From Oscillospiraceae bacterium (GTDB lineage Bacteria > Bacillota > Clostridia > Oscillospirales > Ruminococcaceae), in the NCBI GenBank assembly GCA_019420135.1, contig JAHZHS010000041.1:1-14887 (forward strand): DNA of 14,887 nucleotides. The letters are read 5' to 3'. Of this stretch, positions 7,061-14,516 are shown in pieces. The first letter of the stretch is position 1; every line of letters starts with the position of its first letter. The notes below the pieces were generated by a model that was given only the letters and a program-made list of their open reading frames with translations, was not told where the DNA came from and searched no databases. A program made the position numbers and the translations under genes.

Positions 7061-9358
7061 TCAGGCGAGCTCCATGGTCTGGATATCGCTGTACCACTTC
7101 CAGTACGGGGTCATATCCGGGGTCAGGGTAGCAGTGTTGATCCGCTCGGTAGAGAAGATGTTGCACTCGCTGCGCTGATAGACGGGCAGCTCAACGCCCC
7201 AATCCAGGATGATGTCCATAGCCTCCTTGTACATGGCACGGCGGCTCTCGGTATCGGTGGTCTGGCGGGCAGCCTCGATCAGAGCATCCAGGTCAGGATC
7301 GTTGATCTTGTAGTAGTTGGTGGAACCCTGGCTGTGGTACAGCTGGTACATATCCGGGTCGGGAGTGGCCTGCCATGCGGCGACCCAGCCCTCGGCAGCG
7401 CCGGACTGGTAGGAGCTGAACAGCTCAGCAGTGTTGGCGATATCGTTGACGGTCAGGGTGATGCCGATCTCAGCCAGAGCCTTGGAGGCGTTGGTAAGGA
7501 CCAGGAAGCTGGGATGGTCGCCGGAGCCGCCGCCGCCGATGTTGACGGTGTACTCAAGCTTGGCGCCAGCGGGAGCAGCGGTGACCTTGCCGTCGGTGAC
7601 GGTGAAGCCGGCAGCCTGCAGGTAGCCCAGGGCAGCCTGCTTGGCAGCGGCGTAGCGGTCGTCAGCGGTCATGCCGTCGGTGTAGATGGGGTTGCCGTCC
7701 ACGTCAACGGAGTAAGCGACCTGGTAGCCGTCGTCGGTGACGGTGGGAGCCGCCCAGGAAGTGCTGGAGATGGGGTAGTTGATGACGGTAGCGGTGGTGC
7801 CGTAGTAAGAGGTGATGCCCTCATCACGGTAAGCCGCGATCACAGTCAGCAGGGCCTTGCGCAGGTCCTTGGAAGCATCGGAAGCGGGGTCATCGCCCAC
7901 CTTGACGTTGTCTGCGCTCAGAGCGCCGTGGCCGTAGCCCAGGAAGTCATGGAGGCGGGTGGTGATGATGGCGCCGTCCAGCCTGTCGTCGCCGCCGTTG
8001 ATCTGAGCGATCTGCTTCTCGACCTCGAGAGAGTAGCTGGGATCAGCAACGTCGATGGTGCCGGCCTGGATACCGGTGATCTTGTCGGCTTCCTGAGTCT
8101 CGATGGCGTTCAGGTGAGCGATCTTGGGAGCGCCCAGGTAGTACAGGGGGTTGGCGTCCATGTAGACGGTGCCGTTCTCATAGCTCTTGAAGACGTAAGC
8201 GCCGCCGCCCAGAGGAGCGGAGGTGACAGAGCGGATGTGGCTCAGATCGCCCTTGGTGAAGCCGAACATGTTGTTGTCGTAGTCGTACAGGCTGTCCTCG
8301 CCGTAGTAGTGCAGGGGAGCGACGGGGATCTGGAGCTGGTAGACCATGGAGTTGGACAGCTCGGTGGTGGTGATGGTCATGCTGTAATCGCCGGTCTTGA
8401 CGATACCGCTGACGTTGGGAGCGGACTCACCGGTGGTGACGCCCTCGGTGCCCATGTTGTAGACATCCTCGGGGATCAGGTCGGACAGAGCGGAACCGGC
8501 GGTTTCAGCCTCCATCTGGCTGAAGTTCCAGCCGTAGTTGTTGCCGATGGCCATGAAGAAGTCCTTGGCGGTAGCATCGGCAGCCAGGCCGTCGTAAGCC
8601 CAGTTGGCAGCGGCGGTGGCAACGTCGTTGGAGTCGGCAGCCAGACCGTTGGCGACGCAGTAGTCAACGATCTCCTGAGCGAACTTCACGCCGCCGTCGT
8701 TGACAGCGTTCCAGAAGGCGGTCTGCTCGTCCTGGGTCCAGTAGGTGAAGTCGGTGTTGTCCTCGCCGGCAGCAGCGATCAGAGAGGACTTGGTGGACAT
8801 ACCGCTGCGGTACTCCTCCACACCCTTGATGGGCAGGCTGTACCAGGTGGTAGCGCCGTCGTAGGTGGGATCCAGGTAGACGTAGATGCTGAAGATCACG
8901 TCGTCGATGGTGACAGGCTCACCATCGGAGAACTTCAGATCGTCACGCATGGTGATGTCGTAAGTAACGGTGCCGTCAGCGTTCTCGGTGACAACGCAGT
9001 CGGCGGGACCGTAGTAGGTGTAATCGGTGCCGTTGTAAGAACGGGTCTCACCCTCGATGCCGTTGAGAACCATCTCGCCCATACGGTCGGTGCTGAACAG
9101 GACCAGCTGGTTCAGGGTCATGATGTCGTTGTCCTGAGCGGAAGTGGCGAAGAAGGGCGAGAACTTGCCCTCCAGGCCGGTCATGGCAACAACCAGGGTG
9201 TCGTCGGCGTGGCTGCCTGCAGTCTCTGCGGTAGCGGCTTCGCTGGTAGAGCCGGTGCTGCTGGACGCATCAGACGAGGTCTTGTTGCATCCGGCCATGA
9301 CACCAAGGCACATCGCAGCTGCCGTCAGCAGTGCAAGCACTTGTTTGGCCTTTTTCAT
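7061..9358 (-). CDS. oppA: Peptide ABC transporter substrate-binding lipoprotein OppA/DppA (SBP_bac_5)
   Basis: This is a 765-residue extracellular lipoprotein that binds peptides and delivers them to OppB/OppC. The signal peptide MKKAKQVLALLTAAAMCLGV leads to the lipobox VMAGC with the lipidated Cys at 24, then a Ser/Thr/Ala linker (25-50). The SBP_bac_5 fold is recognisable from DTLVVAMTGLEGKFSPFF, TMRDDLKFSDGEPVTIDDV (137-155), the central segments GGGAYVFKSYENG, and the C-terminal GWVAAWQATPDPDMYQLYHS. Typical family members are about 520-600 residues. The excess lies largely at about 186-320, an Ala/Asp-rich, probably helical insertion, and in a long linker around 545-600. GGAGG (plus 9371-9375) is 12 nt upstream of the ATG. 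It is first in the opp operon, with its own strong promoter. The family is certain; the peptide length preference is not. Confidence 0.94.
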   Translation of the reverse strand: MKKAKQVLALLTAAAMCLGVMAGCNKTSSDASSSTGSTSEAATAETAGSHADDTLVVAMTGLEGKFSPFFATSAQDNDIMTLNQLVLFSTDRMGEMVLNGIEGETRSYNGTDYTYYGPADCVVTENADGTVTYDITMRDDLKFSDGEPVTIDDVIFSIYVYLDPTYDGATTWYSLPIKGVEEYRSGMSTKSSLIAAAGEDNTDFTYWTQDEQTAFWNAVNDGGVKFAQEIVDYCVANGLAADSNDVATAAANWAYDGLAADATAKDFFMAIGNNYGWNFSQMEAETAGSALSDLIPEDVYNMGTEGVTTGESAPNVSGIVKTGDYSMTITTTELSNSMVYQLQIPVAPLHYYGEDSLYDYDNNMFGFTKGDLSHIRSVTSAPLGGGAYVFKSYENGTVYMDANPLYYLGAPKIAHLNAIETQEADKITGIQAGTIDVADPSYSLEVEKQIAQINGGDDRLDGAIITTRLHDFLGYGHGALSADNVKVGDDPASDASKDLRKALLTVIAAYRDEGITSYYGTTATVINYPISSTSWAAPTVTDDGYQVAYSVDVDGNPIYTDGMTADDRYAAAKQAALGYLQAAGFTVTDGKVTAAPAGAKLEYTVNIGGGGSGDHPSFLVLTNASKALAEIGITLTVNDIANTAELFSSYQSGAAEGWVAAWQATPDPDMYQLYHSQGSTNYYKINDPDLDALIEAARQTTDTESRRAMYKEAMDIILDWGVELPVYQRSECNIFSTERINTATLTPDMTPYWKWYSDIQTMELA

Positions 9359-9405
9359 GTGTTTGTAATACCTCCCTTTTTATCTACCGGCCAGTGGCGG
9401 ATCAT
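9355..9405 (-). CDS. Possible 16-codon upstream ORF overlapping oppA
   Basis: An ATG at 9405-9403 opens a frame reading MIRHWPVDKKGGITNT and closes at a TGA that overlaps the oppA start as ATGA. The oppA ribosome binding site GGAGG lies inside it. Its own ribosome binding site is poor (AGGA almost touching the ATG, at the foot of a strong hairpin). The precise ATGA overlap could mean translational coupling or be chance. Confidence 0.2.
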   Translation of the reverse strand: MIRHWPVDKKGGITNT

Positions 9406-9427
9406 TCCTGCGGAGGATCCGCAGGAA
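9405..9427. repeat. 10-bp-stem inverted repeat in the oppA leader
   Basis: TTCCTGCGGA (9405-9414) and TCCGCAGGAA (9418-9427) form a perfect 10-bp stem with a 3-nt loop. It directly neighbours a second palindrome and lies about 30 nt upstream of the oppA ribosome binding site in the transcript. It has no T-run, so it is not a terminator by itself. Confidence 0.8.
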
Positions 9428-9451
9428 CGGAAAAGGGCATGCCCTTTTCCG
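9428..9451. repeat. Perfect 24-bp palindrome in the oppA leader
   Basis: Positions 9428-9451 are a perfect palindrome with half-site CGGAAAAGGGCA. It sits downstream of the oppA promoter in the 5' untranslated region and back to back with the 23-nt hairpin at 9405-9427. It could be an operator for a dimeric repressor or an RNA hairpin that stabilises the oppA message. The sequence alone does not distinguish these. Confidence 0.8.
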
Positions 9452-9509
9452 CTGCCCACCATGTTCGATGTTCCCTCATCGCGCACAGTTGTAGCTGGCC
9501 GATTCTTTA

Positions 9510-9538
9510 ATTATATAAGCCGGCACCCCATCTGTCAA
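9510..9538 (-). promoter_or_regulatory. Consensus sigma-A promoter of oppA
   Basis: On the minus strand TTGACA (plus 9538-9533) is followed after exactly 17 nt by TATAAT (plus 9515-9510): both hexamers are perfect and the spacing is optimal. Transcription should start near 9503, giving a leader of about 145 nt that contains three hairpins (the third is CGATG 9466-9470 with CATCG 9477-9481). I infer strong expression of the binding protein. Confidence 0.88.
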
Positions 9539-9644
9539 TATAACCGGGGCATTTTCCCAGCATGCAGCTTGGTTTTTTAACTTTTTATACTCATGTGCCG
9601 GTTTCACCGTTTTTTCCAGGCGTTCTTTTGTATTTCACTTACGG

Positions 9645-10211
9645 TCAATCGATAGAATTTTCCCCGGACGGGCCGGATGCATTGTTCACCTTTTGCCAGT
9701 CCATGTCTTTCATCTGCCGCCCCAGGGCCAGCTGGGCGGCGAAAGCGGCGGCGCACAGCAGCACAAACACCACCCGTTCCCAGTTGGGTCCGCTGGACAG
9801 GATGAACACCACGCCCCCCACCGCCGAGAGCGCGGCAAGGAGACGTGTCAGCCCACCGCGGACAGGCAGTTTGCGGGCCGTCTGTTCCAGCACATACTCC
9901 CGCAGGGGATCTCCGTTGGCGGTCAGACGTCCCACGGTGTAGACGACGCTCACCGCTCCCACACAGGCGGCGGCGTAGGGGATGAGCACGTAAAAGCAGC
10001 GGCCCAGGCCGGGGCCGTCCAGCAGCCCCGCCCCCAGCAGCGCCGCCAGGGTAAAGAGGGAAAGTCCCCACAGCCGGGCCAGGGCCCTGCCACGGGGCAG
10101 GCTGCCCGCGTAGCGGTAGTGGGCGCCCCGGTAGTGGTAGCTGCCGGTGAGGTCCCGCTCAAAGTCGTTGAGGTAGGCGCGGCGGCCGCGCCGTTTTTTG
10201 TCCCCTGCCAT
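9645..10211 (-). CDS. Hypothetical membrane protein coupled to the M3 peptidase gene
   Basis: This is a protein of 188 residues with a basic, cytoplasmic-type N-terminus (KKRRGRR) and four probable membrane helices at about 46-64, 72-95, 120-140 and 146-164, followed by a short hydrophilic tail. The N-terminal stretch YLNDFERDLTGSYHYRGAHY is rich in Tyr and charge. I do not recognise the family. The ATG at 10211 overlaps the upstream peptidase stop by one base (TGATG). A GTG one codon earlier at 10214 (GTGA overlap) is equally possible. There is no good ribosome binding site, so coupling to the peptidase gene is likely. No convincing terminator follows it, so some transcripts could run on into oppA. 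Confidence 0.75.
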   Translation of the reverse strand: MAGDKKRRGRRAYLNDFERDLTGSYHYRGAHYRYAGSLPRGRALARLWGLSLFTLAALLGAGLLDGPGLGRCFYVLIPYAAACVGAVSVVYTVGRLTANGDPLREYVLEQTARKLPVRGGLTRLLAALSAVGGVVFILSSGPNWERVVFVLLCAAAFAAQLALGRQMKDMDWQKVNNASGPSGENSID

Positions 10212-11914
10212 CACAGGATCCCGGTCATGTCATAGTTGTCCAGCCAGCGGCCGGCCTCCTCGCAGCCGCCGCGCAGGCAGTTCTCGTCGAAGGGATTGTC
10301 CAGGCCGGCGTTTTTCAGCAGCTCGGTAAAGACGCAGGTGCCGCCCTGACGGGTGTAGGCCATATAGTGCGCCCAGGCATCCTTGGGGTCCTTCTGGATG
10401 CGGGCCCAGAACTGCAGCGACACCGTCTGCGCCAGGCAGTAGTCGATGTAGTAGAAGGGGCTGGAGTAGATATGGTGCTGACGCTGCCAGCCCTGGCCCT
10501 CGCTGTAGAAGGGGATCTCGCCGTCCAAGCGCATCCAGGGCATGTAGACGCCCAGCAGTTCCTTCCAGACGGCGTGACGCTCCGCCGGAGTCATGTCGGG
10601 CTTTTCGTAGACCACATGCTGGAAATGGTCCACCATGGTGCCGTAGGGAATGAAGGTGAGGGCGGAAGCCAGATGGGTGTAGCGGAACTTGCGGGCATCC
10701 TTGCCGAAGAAGCCGTCGGCCCAGGGCCAGGCGAAGAACTCCATGGACATGGAGTGGACCTCGCAGGCTTCCAGGGAGGGCCAGACGTACTGCATGGGGA
10801 TGCGGTCCCGGTTGGTGTAGGCGGCGAAGGCATGGCCGGCCTCGTGGGTGACGACCTCCACGTCGTGCTGGGTGCCGTTGAAGTTGGCGAAGATGAAGGG
10901 CACGCGGTAGTCGGGGATGGAGGTGCAGTAGCCGCCGCTCTCCTTGCCGGGGGTGGACAGCACGTCCAGCAGCTTGCCGTCCAGCATGGTGTTGAAGAAC
11001 TCGCTGGTCTCGGGGGACAGCTCATCGTAGAACCGCTTGCCCTGGGCCAGGATGGCGTCGGGGTCGCCCGCCGGGCGGGGGTTGCCGGAGCGGAAGGACA
11101 GGGCCTCGTCGGCAAAGCTCAGGGGATACTGGACGCCCAGCCGCTTGGCCTGTTCCCGCTCGATGCGGTCGGCCAGGGGCACCAGATACTTGACCACGGC
11201 AGCGCGGAACTTTTCCACGTCCTCCTTGGTGTAGCAGTTGCGCTGCATGCGGGCGTAGCCCAGGGTGGTGTAGCCGTCGTAGCCCAGCTTGCGGCCCATG
11301 GCGTCCCGCAGATGGACCAGCTTGTCGTAGATGTCGTCCATCTCAGGCTGGTGCTCCTTGTACCAGCGGCCCTCGGCCTGCCAGGCAGCCAGACGGCGGG
11401 CGTCGTCGGCGTCGGTCTTGAAGGGGGACAGCTGGGACAGGGTGTAGACGCCGCCCTCAAAGGGAATCTGGGCGCTGGCCAGCAGCTTTTCGTACTCCTG
11501 GGTCAGGTCGTTCTCCTGCTGCATCTCGGGGACGATCTCGGGGGAGAAAGCCTTGCGGGCCAGCTCAGCGTTGACGAACATCAGGGTGCCGTACTCTTTC
11601 TCGAAGTCGGGGCGGAAGGCAGACTCCAGCATGGCCTGGGTAAAGGCATCCCGGCAGGTCTCGATCTCAGGGCCGGCAGCGTTCCAGAACTTCTTCTCGG
11701 CGTTGTAGAACTCGTCCCGGGTGTCGATGCTGTGGCGGATGCTGCACAGCGTTTCCTGGGTATTGATGTGCTTTTCCAGCGTCTCCTTCTCCAGGAAAGC
11801 CTCCTTGGCGGCGGCATAGTCGGCCGCCTGGCGCAGGCGGTCGGTGAGGGCGTTGTACTGGGACTTCAGCGTATCCAGATCAGGGCGCTGATAATGCATT
11901 TCGGAAAAAGTCAT
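10211..11914 (-). CDS. pepF: M3-family oligoendopeptidase, PepF-like
   Basis: This is a 567-residue zinc metallopeptidase without a signal peptide, so it acts in the cytoplasm on short peptides. The active site is VVTHEAGHAFAAY, with HEAGH at residues 357-361; the two His and the Glu bind zinc and act in catalysis. The third zinc ligand is most likely Glu385 in EVHSMSME, at the expected M3 distance. Length fits the PepF/M3 oligoendopeptidase group. An upstream in-frame TTG (11944) was rejected: AAAGGAG lies 9 nt before the ATG at 11914 and gives the start MTFSEMHYQRPD. It lies upstream of the opp operon on the same strand, so peptide import and intracellular peptide cleavage are encoded together. 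All catalytic residues are present. Confidence 0.93.
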   Translation of the reverse strand: MTFSEMHYQRPDLDTLKSQYNALTDRLRQAADYAAAKEAFLEKETLEKHINTQETLCSIRHSIDTRDEFYNAEKKFWNAAGPEIETCRDAFTQAMLESAFRPDFEKEYGTLMFVNAELARKAFSPEIVPEMQQENDLTQEYEKLLASAQIPFEGGVYTLSQLSPFKTDADDARRLAAWQAEGRWYKEHQPEMDDIYDKLVHLRDAMGRKLGYDGYTTLGYARMQRNCYTKEDVEKFRAAVVKYLVPLADRIEREQAKRLGVQYPLSFADEALSFRSGNPRPAGDPDAILAQGKRFYDELSPETSEFFNTMLDGKLLDVLSTPGKESGGYCTSIPDYRVPFIFANFNGTQHDVEVVTHEAGHAFAAYTNRDRIPMQYVWPSLEACEVHSMSMEFFAWPWADGFFGKDARKFRYTHLASALTFIPYGTMVDHFQHVVYEKPDMTPAERHAVWKELLGVYMPWMRLDGEIPFYSEGQGWQRQHHIYSSPFYYIDYCLAQTVSLQFWARIQKDPKDAWAHYMAYTRQGGTCVFTELLKNAGLDNPFDENCLRGGCEEAGRWLDNYDMTGIL

Positions 11915-11984
11915 GTCCAAATCTCCTTTGCTTGTATTTTTCAACGATATCTAACAGTATATCACACCCGTCAAAAGGAAACAT
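11880..11984 (-). CDS. Possible 34-codon leader ORF overlapping the start of pepF
   Basis: An ATG at 11984-11982 is preceded 9 nt upstream by GAGGAG. It opens a frame starting MFPFDGCDILLDIVEKYKQR and ends with TGA at 11882-11880, overlapping the first 35 nt of pepF in another frame. The ribosome binding site lies in the loop of a hairpin (CGGCGG with CCGCCG) directly before the ATG. The predicted peptide is amphipathic and unlike any family I know. It may be a regulatory leader peptide, or a chance frame. Confidence 0.3.
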   Translation of the reverse strand: MFPFDGCDILLDIVEKYKQRRFGHDFFRNALSAP

Positions 11985-12006
11985 CGGCGGCATCTCCTCT
12001 CCGCCG
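11985..12006 (-). promoter_or_regulatory. Hairpin in the pepF leader, with ribosome binding site in its loop
   Basis: CGGCGG (11985-11990) and CCGCCG (12001-12006) form a 6-bp GC stem around a 10-nt loop that reads AGAGGAGATG on the transcript. It lies between the pepF promoter and the pepF start. Confidence 0.5.
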
Positions 12007-12018
12007 CTGTATGGGCAC

Positions 12019-12047
12019 AATATAGCATTCCTCCCCCCTCCCGTCAA
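12019..12047 (-). promoter_or_regulatory. Probable sigma-A promoter of pepF
   Basis: On the minus strand TTGACG (plus 12047-12042) is followed after 17 nt by TATATT (plus 12024-12019), five of six matches in each hexamer. It would give a leader of about 100 nt. A second possible start signal is an extended -10 (TGATATACT) closer to the gene, near plus 11957-11965. Confidence 0.65.
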
Positions 12048-12290
12048 GCAGGACGGACGGGGCAGGCGGTTTCCCCGTTTTTTTGCCGGTTTCCCCGGTT
12101 TTTCCCTCCCGGATGCGGTTTTGCTGCATCTTTGCAACATTTGGGGGGTATTGTGCACAAAATAGGGAAGATCGGGAGCCTTCCCCACCCGTTTGCCCCA
12201 CAGCCGGGCAGCCCGGATGGTTTTCCTTTTCTTCCTCATGCCTCATGCCGCCTGCCCCTTCATTATTATAAAAAGAGGAGGTCCTCCGCC
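12048..12290. other. Non-coding interval between divergent pepF and the GT-C-like gene
   Basis: Between the pepF promoter and the ribosome binding site of the rightward gene there is no credible gene. It holds two direct copies of CGGTTTCCCCG (12067-12077 and 12087-12097, 20-nt period, each followed by a T-run), an inverted repeat GATGC/GCATC around 12112-12130, and a 10-bp palindrome TTGTGCACAA at 12151-12160. I found no clear rightward promoter. The GT-C-like frame stays open through 12132-12290, but that stretch has no ribosome binding site before its possible starts and is low in protein-like sequence. Confidence 0.5.
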
Positions 12291-14411
12291 TTGCCCGCTG
12301 CCGTCCCTGTCCTTGACCGCCCCGCCGCCCCGGGGCTCCGCACCCCTTCCCTGCCCGCCCTGCTGCCCTGGGGGCTGACCGTCCTCTGCCTTGCCGCCTA
12401 TCTGGCCATCATCCTCCTGTCAGGGGCCACCCTGCCGGGGGCGATTCGGTTTTTCTGCGCCGCCGCCCTCTGCCTGGTGCTCCCCGGCTGGCTGCTGGCC
12501 CGCCGTTTCGGGCCCTACGCCCCGGGGCTGCGGCCGCTGCTCACCGCCGTCTACGGCTGCACCCTGCTGGGAGTCTGCTTCTGTGCGGGGGTGCGGCTGG
12601 GCGCCGGGTGGATTGTCCGCCTGCTGCCGCCCCTGGCCGCCCTGGTTCTGGTCCTGTGGGAATACCGCGCCCCCGTCCGGGAGGTTCCTCCCCTATTCCG
12701 GCGTCCCGGCACCGCCAGTCTGCCCTCAGTCCTGCCGCTGCCGGCAGTATTCTGGGGTGTGCTCTGCCTCTTCTTCGCCCTGTCCTTCGGTGCCCGCAAT
12801 GCCCATCCTCTGGCGGCGGGCAGCGTGGTGCTGGACAAGGACCTTTTGTGGAACACCGGCAACGCCGAGGCCTTTCTGGACGCCTTCCCGCCCCAGGACA
12901 TCCGCTTTTCCGGGGTGCGGTTTTCCTACCACTACCTCACCGAGCTGCTGGCCGCCGCCCTGGCCGAAGCCGCCGGGGTTCCCTGCTACGACGTTTTCAC
13001 CTTCTTTTCAGGGCCGCTGTTTCTTCTGGGAGAGCTGGCTGCCCTCCATTCCCTGGGCCTGATCCTCTATGAAGGACACGGCAAAAAGGCGGCGGTGCTG
13101 CCGCTGCTTCTCTTCGGCTTTCAGTCCGCCTCGATGTGGAAGGCTCTGCCCACCGGCGACGGCATCTTCGGCAACACTCTTTTTCGTCACCTGACCACCA
13201 ACATCAACGCCCAAGCCACCGCCGTCATTTTCTTTGCAGCTTTCCTGGGGCTGTTTGCCCTCATCTCCCGGCAAAGATTTGCCGTGGGGCCGGTGTGGTG
13301 GGCGGCCTACTTTGTCACCTTTGCCCTCTTCACCCTGGCAAAAGGTCCCCAAGCCGCCATCGCCCTCTGTGCCCTGGCAGTAGCCATGGTCTTTGTGCTG
13401 ATTTTCCAGAAACCAAAATACGGCCGGGCGCTCCTCTGTCTGGGGGGCACCGCGGCGGTGTTTGGGGGGATGTACCGGCTGCTCTACTCTGCCGGGGCCA
13501 ACACCAGCATGATCTTCTCCCTCTTTGCCATGGAAAACACCCGGGCCTACCAGTGGCTGTCCCCCCTCACAGACTGGCTCTGTGCCCATCTGCCCATCTC
13601 CGGCTATGTGTGGCTGGCGGGCATCGGCATTGCGGACGCCTTTTTCATGATGCCCTTCCAGTTTGTGCTGTGGCTGCGGGGGGTGCCGGGGGCCCTGCGC
13701 CGCCTGCCCAAACTGGACCCCGCCCATCTCCTGCTCCATGCCGGGACGGTGGGAGGCTTTCTGGCCTACCACATCTTCTGGCATGAGAGCTCCAGCCAGG
13801 TCTATTTTGCCCTGTTCGCCATGATCTGCATGACCCTGCTGGCGGTAGAACAGCTGCCCAGACTGCGCAGCCCCGGCCTGATGACCGCCGCCGGGTGGGT
13901 GTGCGGGGCGGCGGGCCTTGTGACCGCCCTGTGCATGGCGCTGGCCCTCTGCCGCATCGGCGGTGCCCAGCTGGCCCGAACGGCGGGGCTGGCGGAGCCG
14001 GCCGCCGCTTCCAACGCCGCCACCGCCGGGGACGAGGAGGCCGCCCTGTGGATGCGGGACAACCTCCCCGCCGGGACGGTCTTTGTCACCAACCGCACCA
14101 GCAGCACCCCGCCTCCTGCCGACGAGGACGGTATCTCCAACCTGTACACCGCCTTTTCGGGGGTGCAGTGCTATCTGGAGGGCTGGACCTACGCCATGAG
14201 CAACATGGGAGTGGAGCAGAGGGTGGTGGAGCACCGCCGGGCGGTGGTCTCCCGGCTCTTTGACGGTTCCGCCGACGGGGACACCCTCACCGCCCTGTGC
14301 GAGGAGGAGGGCATCGGCTGCCTGGTCTGGTCCAGGCGGTTCGGCGGCAGCGCCCCCGCCCTCACCCCCGTCTTCGAGAATTCCGACGTGGCCATCTATC
14401 TGCCGGACTGA
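12291..14411 (+). CDS. Large polytopic membrane protein, GT-C-like (putative lipid-linked-sugar glycosyltransferase)
   Basis: This is a 706-residue protein with about ten or more hydrophobic helices between residues 24 and 555, followed by a soluble C-terminal domain of about 130 residues. The first large external loop after the early helices carries DKDLLWNTGNAEAFLDAF followed by PPQDIRFSG and SYHYLTELLAA (about 182-223), with acidic residues like those in GT-C enzymes and the YYY/DUF2298 group. The C-terminal part (EEAALWMRDNLPAGTVFVTN, then YTAFSGVQCYLEGW) resembles the outer domain seen after the membrane part of GT-C proteins. Such enzymes move sugars from polyprenyl-phosphate donors on the outer face of the membrane. 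Donor and acceptor are unknown. The start is TTG at 12291 with AGGAGG 9 nt upstream; the frame is open from 12132 but has no ribosome binding site there. It stands alone, divergent from pepF. Confidence 0.8.
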   Translation: MPAAVPVLDRPAAPGLRTPSLPALLPWGLTVLCLAAYLAIILLSGATLPGAIRFFCAAALCLVLPGWLLARRFGPYAPGLRPLLTAVYGCTLLGVCFCAGVRLGAGWIVRLLPPLAALVLVLWEYRAPVREVPPLFRRPGTASLPSVLPLPAVFWGVLCLFFALSFGARNAHPLAAGSVVLDKDLLWNTGNAEAFLDAFPPQDIRFSGVRFSYHYLTELLAAALAEAAGVPCYDVFTFFSGPLFLLGELAALHSLGLILYEGHGKKAAVLPLLLFGFQSASMWKALPTGDGIFGNTLFRHLTTNINAQATAVIFFAAFLGLFALISRQRFAVGPVWWAAYFVTFALFTLAKGPQAAIALCALAVAMVFVLIFQKPKYGRALLCLGGTAAVFGGMYRLLYSAGANTSMIFSLFAMENTRAYQWLSPLTDWLCAHLPISGYVWLAGIGIADAFFMMPFQFVLWLRGVPGALRRLPKLDPAHLLLHAGTVGGFLAYHIFWHESSSQVYFALFAMICMTLLAVEQLPRLRSPGLMTAAGWVCGAAGLVTALCMALALCRIGGAQLARTAGLAEPAAASNAATAGDEEAALWMRDNLPAGTVFVTNRTSSTPPPADEDGISNLYTAFSGVQCYLEGWTYAMSNMGVEQRVVEHRRAVVSRLFDGSADGDTLTALCEEEGIGCLVWSRRFGGSAPALTPVFENSDVAIYLPD

Positions 14412-14443
14412 CCGCCGGGCCGAACCGTCCAATAAAAACAAAA

Positions 14444-14505
14444 AGGCTCCCGCCTTTCCTTCCGTGCCGCTGCACGGGGAAGGGCGGGAGCCTCTGATTT
14501 TTTGC
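14444..14505. terminator. Strong bidirectional terminator
   Basis: AGGCTCCCGCC (14444-14454) pairs perfectly with GGCGGGAGCCT (14483-14493), and CCGTGC (14462-14467) pairs with GCACGG (14472-14477) at the tip. GATTTTTT follows on the plus strand and TTTTTGTTTTTATTG follows on the minus strand. It therefore ends both the GT-C-like gene and the DUF362 gene, which converge here. Confidence 0.9.
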
Positions 14506-14516
14506 AGGGATACCCC

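Noticed and set aside
6569..9580. Open frame of about 1000 codons on the plus strand
   Set aside because: It is antisense to oppA with low-complexity Gly/Val/Asp/Ala sequence, while oppA on the other strand has a lipobox, family motifs, a ribosome binding site and a promoter.
10367..12025. Open frame of about 550 codons on the plus strand
   Set aside because: It is antisense to pepF, which has HEAGH and a good ribosome binding site; the antisense product is low complexity and matches nothing.
12132..12290. Upstream extension of the GT-C-like protein by 53 residues
   Set aside because: It starts at a TTG without a ribosome binding site, and the residues are unlike a membrane-protein N-terminus; AGGAGG before TTG 12291 gives a better start.
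13008..14441. Open frame of about 480 codons on the minus strand
   Set aside because: It is antisense to the GT-C-like gene, runs through the shared terminator and consists mostly of Gly, Gln, Ala and Pro.
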